Assembly (NCBI GenBank): GCA_030748215.1
Contig: JASMMK010000035.1
Location: 1 to 50,177, forward strand
Origin: Candidatus Scalindua sp.
Lineage (GTDB): Bacteria > Planctomycetota > Brocadiia > Brocadiales > Scalinduaceae
DNA length: 50,177 nt
Reading direction: 5' to 3'
The first letter of the stretch is position 1. Every line of letters begins with the position of its first letter. Made by a program: the position numbers and the translations under genes. The notes beneath the pieces were generated by a model. The model ran no database searches, was not told where the DNA came from, and saw only the letters and a program-made list of their open reading frames with translations. This document shows, piece after piece, positions 27,507-37,521 of the stretch.

Positions 27507-28463
27507 CTATGTAAGATTTTCTATATGTTTTTTAACAATTGAAACCGATTCAGGATGGTTCATCCTGATTATGTCAACACCGGACTGTATCAAAGTAGTC
27601 GCAGTAATTGCTTCCCACATTATTCCTCTGTCAGCAAAAGATCCCCATTGAGGCGCCTCTTCGTCACTGGCCTTTGCTTCCTTTGCACGCCACGCTTCAT
27701 GACCAACATCACAAATAACCGGAGTTGCCATCTGCTGGTCACCTGATAGTGCTGCTATTCTTCCCCTTTCATGAATTGAGTAGCAGTATTCTATCCCATA
27801 CCCAAGTGCACCGGTAGTCTGGAACATTACGATCCTGTCAGTTGGGAATCCAAGATCAGTTACCAGGATGTTTATCTGCTTTCCAATGTTTATGTCGACA
27901 GGCGCTTGTGTTATCAAGTTGTGTCCATCTGCAAGTGACACGGCAGTAATAGTTTTGTAATTTTCCTGTGTGGCTCCTCCCAGAAGACATCTTTCACCTT
28001 TAGCAGCCTCACTGACCTTTGGCATTATCTCATTATCCCGTTCATCATTTTCACATCCCCATATGATGAGCGGTAAATCAACAGCTTCCAGAATAGACTT
28101 AACCGTGCTCACTGTCTCATCGGCACTTCTGTTTCCCTTATCAGGGTGTATGCCGTCAAGTTTCAGGCAGATTAAATCTGCACCGTATTCAGCACATTTC
28201 TTCGCCCAGTCTGCAGGGCTGTTAACAACATCAGCATAATGTTTCAAAAGTGGTTCAGGCCACTCTTCAGGTGCTACATCATATACGTCCATGGCAATCG
28301 CCGGCTTATGACCGGGGCTTCCGTCGAAATCCATAAAAGGGATACTGTTTGCTCCACCAACGGTTACAACCTTGCCCCTGGTACCGCCTTCATCCTTGGT
28401 CGCTCCGATGGTAACTTCACTTACAGTTCCTGCACACTTATCTACTATATTTGCAATTTCCAT
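27507..28463 (-). CDS. acsD: Corrinoid/iron-sulfur protein small subunit
   Basis: Small (delta) subunit that with AcsC forms the corrinoid methyl carrier. At 318 residues it is close to known AcsD. Recognisable stretches are KVVTVGGANSIPFMDFDGSP, MDVYDVAPEEWPEPL, AEYGADLICLKLDGIHPDKG, LIIWGCENDERDNEIMPKV, LLGGATQENYKTI, INILVTDLGFPTDRIVMFQT and QMATPVICDVGHEAWRAKEA. It has a TIM-barrel fold and no Fe-S cysteines, as expected. GGAG precedes the start. Neighbours acsE and the CooC-like gene are within 30 bases. Confidence 0.95.
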   Translation of the reverse strand: MEIANIVDKCAGTVSEVTIGATKDEGGTRGKVVTVGGANSIPFMDFDGSPGHKPAIAMDVYDVAPEEWPEPLLKHYADVVNSPADWAKKCAEYGADLICLKLDGIHPDKGNRSADETVSTVKSILEAVDLPLIIWGCENDERDNEIMPKVSEAAKGERCLLGGATQENYKTITAVSLADGHNLITQAPVDINIGKQINILVTDLGFPTDRIVMFQTTGALGYGIEYCYSIHERGRIAALSGDQQMATPVICDVGHEAWRAKEAKASDEEAPQWGSFADRGIMWEAITATTLIQSGVDIIRMNHPESVSIVKKHIENLT

Positions 28464-28489
28464 TTTTTTGTCTCCAAACTAAAAGGTAA

Positions 28490-29263
28490 TCATTTATCCG
28501 TTGTGACGGTTACTAAATTATTCATTAAATTCTTAATCTCACTATAAACAGCATTTTCAGTACTTATTCCCAGCAGTGATTCACCGGAAGTTATCTGGTC
28601 ATATATTTCTTCATCAAAGGTTAATTCTGCTGAAACTTCAAATCCGGATTTGGAGATTTCAGCATTTACCTTTTCACTAACTCCTTTTACAGGTACTTTG
28701 CACATGACATATATATACTTTTTGATTTTGATAGGCAAGCTTTCAATTAATTCTGTAATTCTATTCGCAGTATGTACCCCGATAATTGTTGACTCAAAAG
28801 CAATTATAAGCAGATCAACATCATTGGTAGTTCTACGTGACAAGTGTTCCATTCCAGCTTCAGTATCAATTACAATGTATGGATAACTCTGTTCCGCCTT
28901 ATCAAGGTATCTGCGAAGCAGATTGTTCGCATAGCAGTAACACTTTGGGCCTTCGGGCCTTCCCATCGTCAGTAGATCAAATTTGTTCTCTTCAATAATA
29001 CTCTCTTCAATGCGGTACTCAATATATCTATCTTTTGACATAGTCGCAGGAATATCAACCTTCTTTTCAACAACGTCGTCACGTATATCCGCGATTGTAC
29101 CTTCAATCTCAACACCCAGTGATAAACCAAGGGTTGAGTTCGGGTCTGCATCTACTGCAAGAACCGCTTTACCAAGTTCCTCGGTAATATAACGTATTAT
29201 CAGAGTCGCAGTAGTTGATTTACCTGTACCACCTTTTCCGGCCATTGCAATTGTATAAGACAT
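28490..29263 (-). CDS. acsF: CooC/AcsF-type nickel-insertion ATPase (second copy in operon)
   Basis: MinD-like ATPase of 257 residues linked to loading nickel or activating the ACS/CODH metal centres. Deviant Walker A AGKGGTGKST, VLAVDADPNSTLGLSLG, a CYCYANNLLRR segment with a CxC pair that binds metal in CooC relatives, and IVIDTEAGMEHLSRRTTNDV (Walker B region). It lies between acsV and acsD, the position of acsF in Moorella. It is clearly paralogous to the ATPase at the operon front but only moderately similar, suggesting separate roles for ACS and CODH. One base separates it from acsV. Confidence 0.9.
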   Translation of the reverse strand: MSYTIAMAGKGGTGKSTTATLIIRYITEELGKAVLAVDADPNSTLGLSLGVEIEGTIADIRDDVVEKKVDIPATMSKDRYIEYRIEESIIEENKFDLLTMGRPEGPKCYCYANNLLRRYLDKAEQSYPYIVIDTEAGMEHLSRRTTNDVDLLIIAFESTIIGVHTANRITELIESLPIKIKKYIYVMCKVPVKGVSEKVNAEISKSGFEVSAELTFDEEIYDQITSGESLLGISTENAVYSEIKNLMNNLVTVTTDK

Positions 29264-29264
29264 T

Positions 29265-31220
29265 TTAATTTGTTCCTGATAACTGTTGATTTAGTGATGA
29301 TAACTCTTCCTGTACAGAAGGGAATTCATCAAGATTAGTATGTGGTAGAAAATTGGCAGACATATACTCATCCATATATTTCTGGTTTCCCATAAGATCA
29401 AAATATGTCATCATTGAAGCGATGTTCTGTACTGCTTCAAACGCATCCTCAGACAATAAGGCCATTTTTGCACCGGTTAAGGATGTATTACCAACAAATT
29501 TAATCCTTGATGCCGGCATATCTGGCAACATACCAATAGTTATTGCATTCCTGACGTTAAGATAGTTACCAAAACCACCGGCAAGATATACACAATGAAC
29601 ATCGTTTATACCAAGTCCCATTGACTCTATAAGCATAGAGACTGCGGCATATATTGCTCCCTTTGAACGGATCAGGTTAGCTATATCGGCTTGTGTTATC
29701 ACAATATCGCTATCAATACCGGTCTCTTCTTTGCTGACAAGAACAAACTCATGCTCATCATCTCTCTCTCTTAATTTATCTGATTTTATTCCTTTTTGAA
29801 ACTTACCTGATCTGTCGATTATCCCACTTCGTAACATCTCTGCAATACAATCCAGCAAACCAGAACCGCATATTCCTCTCGGAGCAACATCTCCAATAGC
29901 AGAGTAACTTACTTCAAACTCTTTTGTGATATGCATTATTTCAATTGCTCCCTTTGCCGCTCTCATACCATGCTTAATACCGCTCCCTTCAAAGGCAGGG
30001 CCCGCAGATGCAGAACAGCACACCATCCACTCTTTATTGCCCAATACAACCTCACCATTAGTTCCGATATCAATCAAAAGAGTTGGCTTCTCCTCCTTGT
30101 CCAGTCTTATTGCAGCTGCACCTGATGTTATATCTGCACCGACATAGGCTGCAACACTTGGAAGTGTGTAGAGAAGGCCTCGGCTGTTAATATCAATTCC
30201 AAGCTGAATCGCCCGAATAGGGGGGATAAAGTTGGCAGTAGGAATATATGGTTCTTTCCTGATACGTTCCGGATCCAGACCCAACAGGAAGTGGTGCATT
30301 GCGGTATTACCAGCACACACGATAGATGTAATATCATCAAGCTTGATACTGTTTCTCTCAACTAATGTTGAAATTAGTTTATTTATATCGGCGACAATAG
30401 ATCGTTGCATTTCGTCTAGTGTATCATTTTGCATGGCATACATAATCCGCTGAATGTAGTCCTCTCCATATTTCATCTGCGCGTTATATACCGCTTCGGA
30501 GTCGACAACCTTTGAAGTTTCCAACTCAAGCAGGCATGCAACAACTGTTGTTGTTCCTACATCGATTGCTACGCCATAATTATTGCTGCTGGTATCACCA
30601 GGCTGTACATCGATGATCTCCAGTACTCTACCGCGATGTCCAAGCGTAACAGTAACTGTCCAGTCATTTTCTCTCAAGACAAATGGGAGTTTTCTCAGTA
30701 TGCTGTATCCTGTTTGCATAACGTTCAGTTCAATTCCTTGTTTCATCATAATGGCCTGATAAAGACGCTCATGATCGGCTACATTATCGTCCATCGTCGG
30801 TGGTTCCAGTTTGAGGCATATCTTTTTAACCAGGGCGTCATGTTCAAATCCTGCCTGACCAAGTATCGCTTTCCATGTCATGGTGTGCTGTTCATTTTGA
30901 TCTAAAAGTATTTTTTTACCTTCGAGCCTGGTCTCATGTGGAATAAGTACCTGTAGATCGCTTGTAATTCCAGCTTCGCAAGCAATGATATAATTCTTGT
31001 CTACTTCCTCCTTGCTTAGCAGCTTTGAAGCAGGTGCGTCAACAGTTCCATCGGAAATGATAACCTTGCACTTTCCGCATACACCATCTCCTCCACATAT
31101 ACTGTTAATGTAGATATTCGCACTATGTGCAGCATCTAGAACGGTACTACCCTCATTGACCTCTACGTTTTGATCATTAGGTAGAAAATGTATTTTATAT
31201 GTATTACTGTTTTCTGACAT
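29265..31220 (-). CDS. acsV: Reductive activator of the corrinoid protein (RACo)
   Basis: ATP-dependent reductase that returns accidentally oxidised Co(II) in the corrinoid protein to Co(I). The 651-residue protein begins with a [2Fe-2S] ferredoxin domain (about residues 8-90; CGGDGVCGKCKV and a fourth Cys in IIACEAG). A linker follows, then an ASKHA-type ATPase domain with YGVAIDVGTTTVVACLLE, CAGNTAMHHFLLGL, TLLIDIGTNGEVVLG, CCSASAGPAFEGSGIKHGM and VYLAGGFGNYLNVRNA. Length and domain order match the RACo family (DUF4445). It lies between acsC and the second CooC-like gene. Confidence 0.95.
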   Translation of the reverse strand: MSENSNTYKIHFLPNDQNVEVNEGSTVLDAAHSANIYINSICGGDGVCGKCKVIISDGTVDAPASKLLSKEEVDKNYIIACEAGITSDLQVLIPHETRLEGKKILLDQNEQHTMTWKAILGQAGFEHDALVKKICLKLEPPTMDDNVADHERLYQAIMMKQGIELNVMQTGYSILRKLPFVLRENDWTVTVTLGHRGRVLEIIDVQPGDTSSNNYGVAIDVGTTTVVACLLELETSKVVDSEAVYNAQMKYGEDYIQRIMYAMQNDTLDEMQRSIVADINKLISTLVERNSIKLDDITSIVCAGNTAMHHFLLGLDPERIRKEPYIPTANFIPPIRAIQLGIDINSRGLLYTLPSVAAYVGADITSGAAAIRLDKEEKPTLLIDIGTNGEVVLGNKEWMVCCSASAGPAFEGSGIKHGMRAAKGAIEIMHITKEFEVSYSAIGDVAPRGICGSGLLDCIAEMLRSGIIDRSGKFQKGIKSDKLRERDDEHEFVLVSKEETGIDSDIVITQADIANLIRSKGAIYAAVSMLIESMGLGINDVHCVYLAGGFGNYLNVRNAITIGMLPDMPASRIKFVGNTSLTGAKMALLSEDAFEAVQNIASMMTYFDLMGNQKYMDEYMSANFLPHTNLDEFPSVQEELSSLNQQLSGTN

Positions 31221-31334
31221 GGTTTTTTTCTAGTGGGAAAAAAGGCATGGTAGTATAAAAGTCCTAGCCAGGATTAAGCTGGTGATCTCAATCAGATAAT
31301 ACTTTAACTCCAATACCTGACAATGGCTAAGTGA

Positions 31335-32672
31335 TTAATTCCAGGTGCTCTTAAGGTACGTTGGTAATCCTGAGGCCTCTTTAGGACCAACCAGCGCTTC
31401 CCATTTTGTTTTTTCCTGAATCTTTGCCGATAATATAGCTACAAGGCCTGGAACAATGAGTTTCTTATGGCTTACTTTTTCCTCTACCTTAGTATCGGCC
31501 ATGGCCTTTGCAATTACATCTTCATTGAGCTTGTCACCGGAGTATGCGGTAAGTACAGAAGTGCCCTCGGTTCCGACTGCAAGTATATATGCCGGTATAC
31601 GGCTGGCTTCCACTTCTCCCTCAACTGTGTAATATGTCAGTGAGAAGTTTGTAGTAAAGAGAACAGGTGAATTCTCATTAACCTGGCCAACTTCGTAAAG
31701 TTTCGGTTCTACCTGTACCGGTTTTTGCGGATCGGTATAAATGTTTTGACGTACTGTCAACAGTGGCATAATCTGCCACGGTTCACAAGCATTAACCATA
31801 ACAATCCCTGCATACTTTGCTATGAAAACGCTTGCACTGGCTACTTCCTGAGCAGGTTCGTAGCTTGGCATATACGTTATAGCCGGATAACCTAATTGTC
31901 GAAATGCTTTCTTCAAAGCAGCTCTTCTTATTTTAGTCAAACCCTGCAATATCTCTTTTGTGTTTTCGGAAACCTGGTTCAATACAATATCTGTAACTCC
32001 GGCTTCCTTTATTTTCTCTGTCATGTCAGCCAGCTCTTCCAGAGTAGAAGCACTTATTGACATCGGACAGCTCATCTCTTTGGCGATAGCAGCCATAGCT
32101 TCCCAATTGTCACTGTTTGCACCGAAAATCAGCGGCTTTTTATCAGCACATGTTTCTACGGCAGCTTTCATGTTTTCTGCTGATTTGCTTTCTAATATAA
32201 GTGACAGGTGAGTATTTTCACTGACCTGTTTGGCCCTGTCTGCGAACTTAGATGCATCTCCACTATTATTAAGCAGCGCAACTAGATCAATCTCTATTTC
32301 AGTTCCCACACGGGTAAACTTCAGGCCATTAATTTTGTTTAATTTTTCAGTAAATGCTGCATCGTCAAGATCGTCACTCAAAGTTACTGCGACTCCGGTT
32401 GGATTATAAAATTTTTCATCATGTCTGAATAGTACGTTCTCTTCACCAATGCCAATTTGCTTGTCGCCTGAACCAATTGATACCAGCTTAATTGGAGGGG
32501 CAGATGCTGCACCAAGAATACCTTTTGCTTCCTCACTTACGTCAGGGCAATCTTTCAACTCGGCTTTCTTTTGTGCAAGTTGCATTGCGAATGCCAAACA
32601 AGTTGCTCTACCACATTTTTTACAGTTTGTTTTTGGGAGAAGTTTAAAAATCTCAAGACCTGTCAGTGCCAT
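31335..32672 (-). CDS. acsC: Corrinoid/iron-sulfur protein large subunit
   Basis: Large (gamma) subunit that carries the cobamide and a [4Fe-4S] cluster. The N-terminal 60 residues hold the cluster motif TNCKKCGRATCLAFAMQLA followed by LKDCPDVSEE. A TIM-barrel and the C-terminal cobamide-binding domain follow (VPGLVAILSAKIQE, VGPKEASGLPTYLKS at the end). Length 445 equals that of characterised AcsC. A 114-base gap follows before acsV, the widest in the operon. AGGATAGG precedes the start. Confidence 0.95.
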   Translation of the reverse strand: MALTGLEIFKLLPKTNCKKCGRATCLAFAMQLAQKKAELKDCPDVSEEAKGILGAASAPPIKLVSIGSGDKQIGIGEENVLFRHDEKFYNPTGVAVTLSDDLDDAAFTEKLNKINGLKFTRVGTEIEIDLVALLNNSGDASKFADRAKQVSENTHLSLILESKSAENMKAAVETCADKKPLIFGANSDNWEAMAAIAKEMSCPMSISASTLEELADMTEKIKEAGVTDIVLNQVSENTKEILQGLTKIRRAALKKAFRQLGYPAITYMPSYEPAQEVASASVFIAKYAGIVMVNACEPWQIMPLLTVRQNIYTDPQKPVQVEPKLYEVGQVNENSPVLFTTNFSLTYYTVEGEVEASRIPAYILAVGTEGTSVLTAYSGDKLNEDVIAKAMADTKVEEKVSHKKLIVPGLVAILSAKIQEKTKWEALVGPKEASGLPTYLKSTWN

Positions 32673-32702
32673 ATGTCCTATCCTTTATGATATTGTAAAA
32701 TT

Positions 32703-33287
32703 TTATAAATCGCCTTTGTTTTTAATTATCTTACTAATTAGCCCGTAACTGACCGCTTCATCAGCTGACATCCAGTAATTTCTTTTTGTGTCATTCTCTA
32801 CTTTATCAAACTTCTGGTTTGTCTCATCGGCTATCATTTTGTTAATTTTTTCACGACATTTTAATATCTCGCTTGCCTCTATTTGTATGTCTGACGCAGT
32901 ACCATGCACACCGGTGGATGGTTGGTGAATAAGAATCCTGGAATTAGGCAGACTCACTCTGTTTTCCTTCTCAGTGCCAAGAAGGATTAACGCCGCAGCA
33001 CTTGCAACAACACCTGCACATATATTAATGACTTTTGGTTTAATAAATTTCATCATATCATATATCGCAAATCCAGCATCAGCATCGCCTCCGGGAGAAT
33101 TAATAAATACTTTAATCTCTTTGTCCGCATCATCCTGTTCGAGCAGAAGAAGCTGTGCGATTACACTCTGAGCCATCTTTTTATTAACTTCGTCCGTAAT
33201 CATGACTATCCGGCTCTTTAAAAGCTTTTCGCCTAACGAATCCTGCTTCTTCTCTTCTTTTTCGTCTTTTAGGTTTATATTGTTCAT
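32703..33287 (-). CDS. clpP: ClpP-like serine protease encoded inside the acs operon
   Basis: A 194-residue protein of the ClpP/crotonase fold. The catalytic triad is intact by motif: Ser in CAGVVASAAALIL, His in SRILIHQPS, Asp in NDTKRNYWMSADEA. FINSPGGDADAGFAIYDMM forms the oxyanion region. It differs from housekeeping ClpP in the Ser motif (GVVAS rather than GQAAS) and has a charged N-terminal extension of about 20 residues. It lies 14 bases after acsB and 30 before acsC on the same strand, so it is cotranscribed with CODH/ACS genes. A role in turnover or maturation of these complexes is inference only; it may be a second, specialised ClpP. Confidence 0.88.
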   Translation of the reverse strand: MNNINLKDEKEEKKQDSLGEKLLKSRIVMITDEVNKKMAQSVIAQLLLLEQDDADKEIKVFINSPGGDADAGFAIYDMMKFIKPKVINICAGVVASAAALILLGTEKENRVSLPNSRILIHQPSTGVHGTASDIQIEASEILKCREKINKMIADETNQKFDKVENDTKRNYWMSADEAVSYGLISKIIKNKGDL

Positions 33288-33301
33288 ATTCTCTTTCTTG
33301 T

Positions 33302-35482
33302 TTAAAACATTGGATCCAATTTAAGAACAGGGTGGTCGACCTTTTGCAGATACTCCAAAACTTCTTCCTCTGTCTGGGCGATTGTTTCGTCTGCAATTTT
33401 ATTAACAAAATCATCCAAGCCAGCTTCCTCTGCTGCAGTAGTAAGTGCGTCTGCTATCTCATCTTTTAGATGCTTTGGCATCCAAACCATTCTTGCAAGA
33501 CCACCGTCTCCGGATATGAACTTGCTGCTGCCCATGTAAAATTTACTATGGCCAACAAAACCAGGTGTCTGTATACCTCCTCCTACAGTTCCAGCAAGAG
33601 TTGAGAATTTCATACCACATGGAGTCATTCCAGTGAAGTCCCTGTCAACAGTCATTATTCCATTTGTCAAAGGAAGCATAGCAGAGATACATTCGAAACA
33701 ACCGCAACTTGTCATGGGGTTCGTTACCATGCTGTACATGCTCACCTGCTCAAACTCTTTGTTCGACGCATTGTAAAGGAAATCATTTGTACCTTCCCAG
33801 AGTCCCAGACTTTCGTCAATCGTTTTTCCCTTTTCAATAGGCTGATTAGGTCCGGTAGGTGTAATTTCATAACCTGCTTTTCCGTCTAGCCAGCTGACAG
33901 CACCACATAATCCTGAACGCTCAGGAGATATTATACAGACGTGGCTAGGTGCAAAGCTCTGACACAGAGTACAGCTGTAGAATTGATTCACTGATGCGTC
34001 AGTCATGCCCAATGCTCTATCATCACGCTCAGTAAACGCAGCCTTCACCTCATCTAATTTCTTCTCTACTTCCTCTTTATTTGTATATAGAGTTACTTGA
34101 ACTTTATCTAAGAGAGCACCATACTCTTCATGGTACTTTGAATGTATGATATTGCCTAAGTGCTTAATTCTAAATCCTTTTTCAAAGGCATCTTTACTGA
34201 TTCTGTGCCTGATTATATCCCTCTGCCCCATATGAAAGAATCCCTGTGCTTCGCCAAGGAAATGATGTGTTCGTCGTTCAAAGATAGGTTCAAAGTCAGC
34301 TTGCATTTTACGGCCTGAAACCTCAACATATACGCCCAATGGTTTACCAGGTCCAATTTCCATTTCGTCCATTTCAGGACCAACAACTTCAATCTTACCA
34401 TCTTCAATATCATTGTTATCCCTCATTACGACATATTCAAATGCCGGTGTACCGGGACCGCCAACCTCTATCTGCATATCGTCTTTTCTTATTCTCTCAC
34501 CCTCAAAAGCTGGGCCATATGCGACAGGTATATCAACCTTCGCAGCAGCAACCTTCAAACCCCTGACCTCGATACATTTTTCAACAATCTTGTCATGAGG
34601 TACAAGTGGTACGACGTGCTCGTATGTACAGACACCTGTTGGTAAAATTTCCGGGATGTCAGTGTCAGCAATTGTTGGGAAGCCGTAGTTTATGGCTCCG
34701 GCAGCGTTAGCATACTTCTCGTCATCTACCTCTCCCAGTGCCATTACAAACGCGAAAATTCTATTCTTGTTGTAAAGCAGGTTTCTTGTGAAATCAGCAG
34801 GTTTAATACCACCAAACGATAGGGCGGCTTTGTTTGCAAAACCAAGAGAGTATATAGTTGATGTGATATTCTTTCCAAAAGGTACCAGCCTGGTTTCCCA
34901 TCCCAACTGTACTCCCTCTTCGTCCAGCTGCTCGGCAAAAGATTTTCCATTAGTGTTACCTGAAATGAAAATATAGAGGTTCTTTTCCTGCAGTTCACGT
35001 GCAATTTGTACCGCAATTTCGTTTGTTGGTGCAGCACCTACTACAGCCGCAAACCCCGGTGCGGTACCATCAACAAACTCTATACCTCTTTCACGCAAAA
35101 TTACATCCGCAGCAGCGCCCAACCATATGCCGTCGACGGGATTTGGACCGATAAGATATTTACACGCCTCCATTACCTCTTCTGCGAAAAGGGTAGCTAT
35201 TCCAGCATCAAGCGCCCAGCCAAGATACGGAAGATATATTTTTTCTTCAGGTACCGGAGGTAGCAATGCTCTTGCGTGCCCAAGGGCTTCTTCGCAATCT
35301 CCGAGTGTCTTCACTTCGAAAGCAGTAGCAGAGTAGATTATTGGCAGATAATAACCTGTATCAGGAAAATCTACCTTGCAGTCTTTACCCTTTGATTCAA
35401 TCGCTTCTCTTAATTTATCTTCTGCCTGTTTTACTATACTGTGCGCGCCTCTTATGGCAGCAGTGGCAATTATTCTAGACAT
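33302..35482 (-). CDS. acsB: Acetyl-CoA synthase (ACS, CODH/ACS catalytic subunit)
   Basis: Builds acetyl-CoA from CO, the corrinoid-bound methyl and CoA. At 726 residues it has the full three-domain bacterial form with the N-terminal CODH-docking domain (starts RIIATAAIRGAHSIVKQAED). Cluster A ligands are in SCTLCQSFAPSHVCIISPE plus ERSGLCGAVSW (about residues 505-530) and CGCFECISAMLP (near 595). The PGKPLGVYVEVSGRKMQADF and FFHMGQRDIIRHRI segments are typical. AGGAG precedes the ATG by seven bases. It lies between acsA and clpP. Confidence 0.97.
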   Translation of the reverse strand: MSRIIATAAIRGAHSIVKQAEDKLREAIESKGKDCKVDFPDTGYYLPIIYSATAFEVKTLGDCEEALGHARALLPPVPEEKIYLPYLGWALDAGIATLFAEEVMEACKYLIGPNPVDGIWLGAAADVILRERGIEFVDGTAPGFAAVVGAAPTNEIAVQIARELQEKNLYIFISGNTNGKSFAEQLDEEGVQLGWETRLVPFGKNITSTIYSLGFANKAALSFGGIKPADFTRNLLYNKNRIFAFVMALGEVDDEKYANAAGAINYGFPTIADTDIPEILPTGVCTYEHVVPLVPHDKIVEKCIEVRGLKVAAAKVDIPVAYGPAFEGERIRKDDMQIEVGGPGTPAFEYVVMRDNNDIEDGKIEVVGPEMDEMEIGPGKPLGVYVEVSGRKMQADFEPIFERRTHHFLGEAQGFFHMGQRDIIRHRISKDAFEKGFRIKHLGNIIHSKYHEEYGALLDKVQVTLYTNKEEVEKKLDEVKAAFTERDDRALGMTDASVNQFYSCTLCQSFAPSHVCIISPERSGLCGAVSWLDGKAGYEITPTGPNQPIEKGKTIDESLGLWEGTNDFLYNASNKEFEQVSMYSMVTNPMTSCGCFECISAMLPLTNGIMTVDRDFTGMTPCGMKFSTLAGTVGGGIQTPGFVGHSKFYMGSSKFISGDGGLARMVWMPKHLKDEIADALTTAAEEAGLDDFVNKIADETIAQTEEEVLEYLQKVDHPVLKLDPMF

Positions 35483-35553
35483 ATGTAAATACTCCTATTG
35501 AATGTTAATCTTTTCTATGGTTAGAACTAGTAAAGTCAGATTCGCAACTCTTA

Positions 35554-37521
35554 TCAGTCAATTGAAAGCGCTCTTCTGTCTTCCATATCGTAAAGCTTTC
35601 TTTCTTTCTTCTCGTTTATGCCCAACGCATCACGTTTCTTCTCTATATGATCTTTAATGAGAGTTGCCATTTCCTTAAGATCAGGTGTAAATGACCACTT
35701 ACCACCTACAATATCTTCAATCTCTTCATTTAAGAATTTATCAACATCCGGAGCTCCGGCAACCATTGACTTAGTGCCAAATAAAGTATAGACACCACTA
35801 GACACAAAGTATTGGCCAATTGCCAATGCCTTTTCGTGCATCCAGTCAAGACATACTCCTGCAACCGGTAGATCACTTATATCATTGCCAAGGCCGCCTT
35901 CTTGTACCATTTCAGAACATGCTATCAATATTCTACTGTTATCAACACATGAACCTGCATGTAATACAGGAGGCATACCTACTGCTTCACAAACCTCCCT
36001 GAGGCCAGGACCGGCTACTTCCATGTGCTCAGGCACCATCATACCCTCTCTGGCGCACTCTGCCGCCGCACATCCAGTCTGTACAACAAGGATGTCGTTA
36101 GCAATCAGATCATTCACCAATTCCATATACGGCAATTGATCAGGCCATAGGATTGAACTTGTGCAGCCTACAACTCCAACAACACCTCGTATCCTACCGT
36201 TCATAATATTGTCATTGAGTGGGCGGTACGATGCTCTGTATTTACCGCCAAGCATATATTTAATCGTTTCGTGAGTGAAGCCAACTACAACATCAGACTT
36301 CTTTCCCTTAGGAATAAATACTTTTTTCTTGTCACGTTCCGGGAAATTCTTGATCGCGATCCTTACTATATCCTTCGCCTTTTCATAGGCGTTTTCATCA
36401 TTAATCTCTATGTGCATTGCACCATCAACTTTTGCCTTAGGCGAAGTCGTTATCATCTTCGTATGAAAAGCCCTGGCGACTTCCTCGTCACCCTGCATTA
36501 CGCACTGTATATCTACCACAATAGCTTCCACAGCACCTGTAGCGATAGCCATCTCCTGCATCTTCATATGTCCGGCAAGTGGTATACTGTGCCTCAGCAA
36601 CATCTCATTTGCAGTACAGCATATACCGGCAAGAGCGATTCCTTTTGCACCCGCTGCCTCAGCCTCTTTTAATAACTCTGGATCCGATGCAGCCACGGCA
36701 ACCATCTCTGACATCTGAGGTTCGTGTCCGTGCACAATGATGTTTACTTCATCTTCTTTGATTACTCCAAGATTTGCGGTTCCGCGTGTCGGCTTTGGAG
36801 TTCCGAAGAGTATATCCTGAAGCTCTGTCGCTATCATCGCACCACCCCAGCCGTCTGCCATTGAAGTACGGCAGGCCTGCATTATGAGGTTCTTATAATC
36901 CTGGTCGGTACCCATACCTGTACGATGCATGGACTCAGTAACCTCTCTGTCAATCGCACGTGGTGTAATCTTCAGCTTTTCCCATATCTTTTGCCTGGTC
37001 TCAGGAGCTTTAGTAGCAAACTTCTGAGTACCATATGCCTTGCCGAACTCTGCAAGAGCCATTTCGCCAACCTCCTCGGCTATCTCATTTGTCTCGCGGC
37101 CTTCAGTAGAAACGTCAAATACTTTTGCAACCTCATGTAGCTTGTTAACGTCTGTTACACGATAGCCCTTAGCTTCGCCCCTGGCAGTTGCTATCAGGAG
37201 TTCAGCTACAGATCGGCCATGATCAGAATGCGCGGCAGTTCCGGCGGCAACATAGCGGACAAAATGCCTTGCCGCTATTGTATTCGCGTCAGCTCCGCAT
37301 ACACCTTTACTCGGCCCTCTGCCGAACGGATCAACATTACAAGGCCCCATCTGGCAGTGTCTACAGCAGAGTCCAATCTTACCATATCCACACTGCGGCT
37401 GTTGTGCATCATATCTATCGTATGAGCTCTCTATGCCATGATCTTCCATCTTCTTAAGCAATTGAAGTGATTCCTGATCTGCTCCTTCGTAATTCTTTTT
37501 ATTCTTCTTTTCTTCTGTCAT
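35554..37521 (-). CDS. acsA: Carbon monoxide dehydrogenase catalytic subunit
   Basis: Ni-Fe-S CO dehydrogenase that reduces CO2 to CO for AcsB. Cluster B and D cysteines lie in CGYGKIGLCCRHCQMGPC near residues 45-63. C-cluster region motifs include GICCTANEMLLRH, GVVGCTSS, VQTGCAAAECAREG and LHAGSCVDNSRI. I place the start at ATG 37521: AAGGAG is eight bases upstream, and this ATG overlaps the TGA of the preceding cooC as ATGA, indicating translational coupling. The GTG at 37530 gives a longer form without a properly spaced site. About 655 residues, within the family range. Confidence 0.97.
   Translation of the reverse strand: MTEEKKNKKNYEGADQESLQLLKKMEDHGIESSYDRYDAQQPQCGYGKIGLCCRHCQMGPCNVDPFGRGPSKGVCGADANTIAARHFVRYVAAGTAAHSDHGRSVAELLIATARGEAKGYRVTDVNKLHEVAKVFDVSTEGRETNEIAEEVGEMALAEFGKAYGTQKFATKAPETRQKIWEKLKITPRAIDREVTESMHRTGMGTDQDYKNLIMQACRTSMADGWGGAMIATELQDILFGTPKPTRGTANLGVIKEDEVNIIVHGHEPQMSEMVAVAASDPELLKEAEAAGAKGIALAGICCTANEMLLRHSIPLAGHMKMQEMAIATGAVEAIVVDIQCVMQGDEEVARAFHTKMITTSPKAKVDGAMHIEINDENAYEKAKDIVRIAIKNFPERDKKKVFIPKGKKSDVVVGFTHETIKYMLGGKYRASYRPLNDNIMNGRIRGVVGVVGCTSSILWPDQLPYMELVNDLIANDILVVQTGCAAAECAREGMMVPEHMEVAGPGLREVCEAVGMPPVLHAGSCVDNSRILIACSEMVQEGGLGNDISDLPVAGVCLDWMHEKALAIGQYFVSSGVYTLFGTKSMVAGAPDVDKFLNEEIEDIVGGKWSFTPDLKEMATLIKDHIEKKRDALGINEKKERKLYDMEDRRALSID

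Noticed and set aside
34213..35482. Several ORFs on the opposite strand of acsA/acsB
   Set aside because: They lie entirely within strongly recognised genes and show no family motifs; they are coding shadows.
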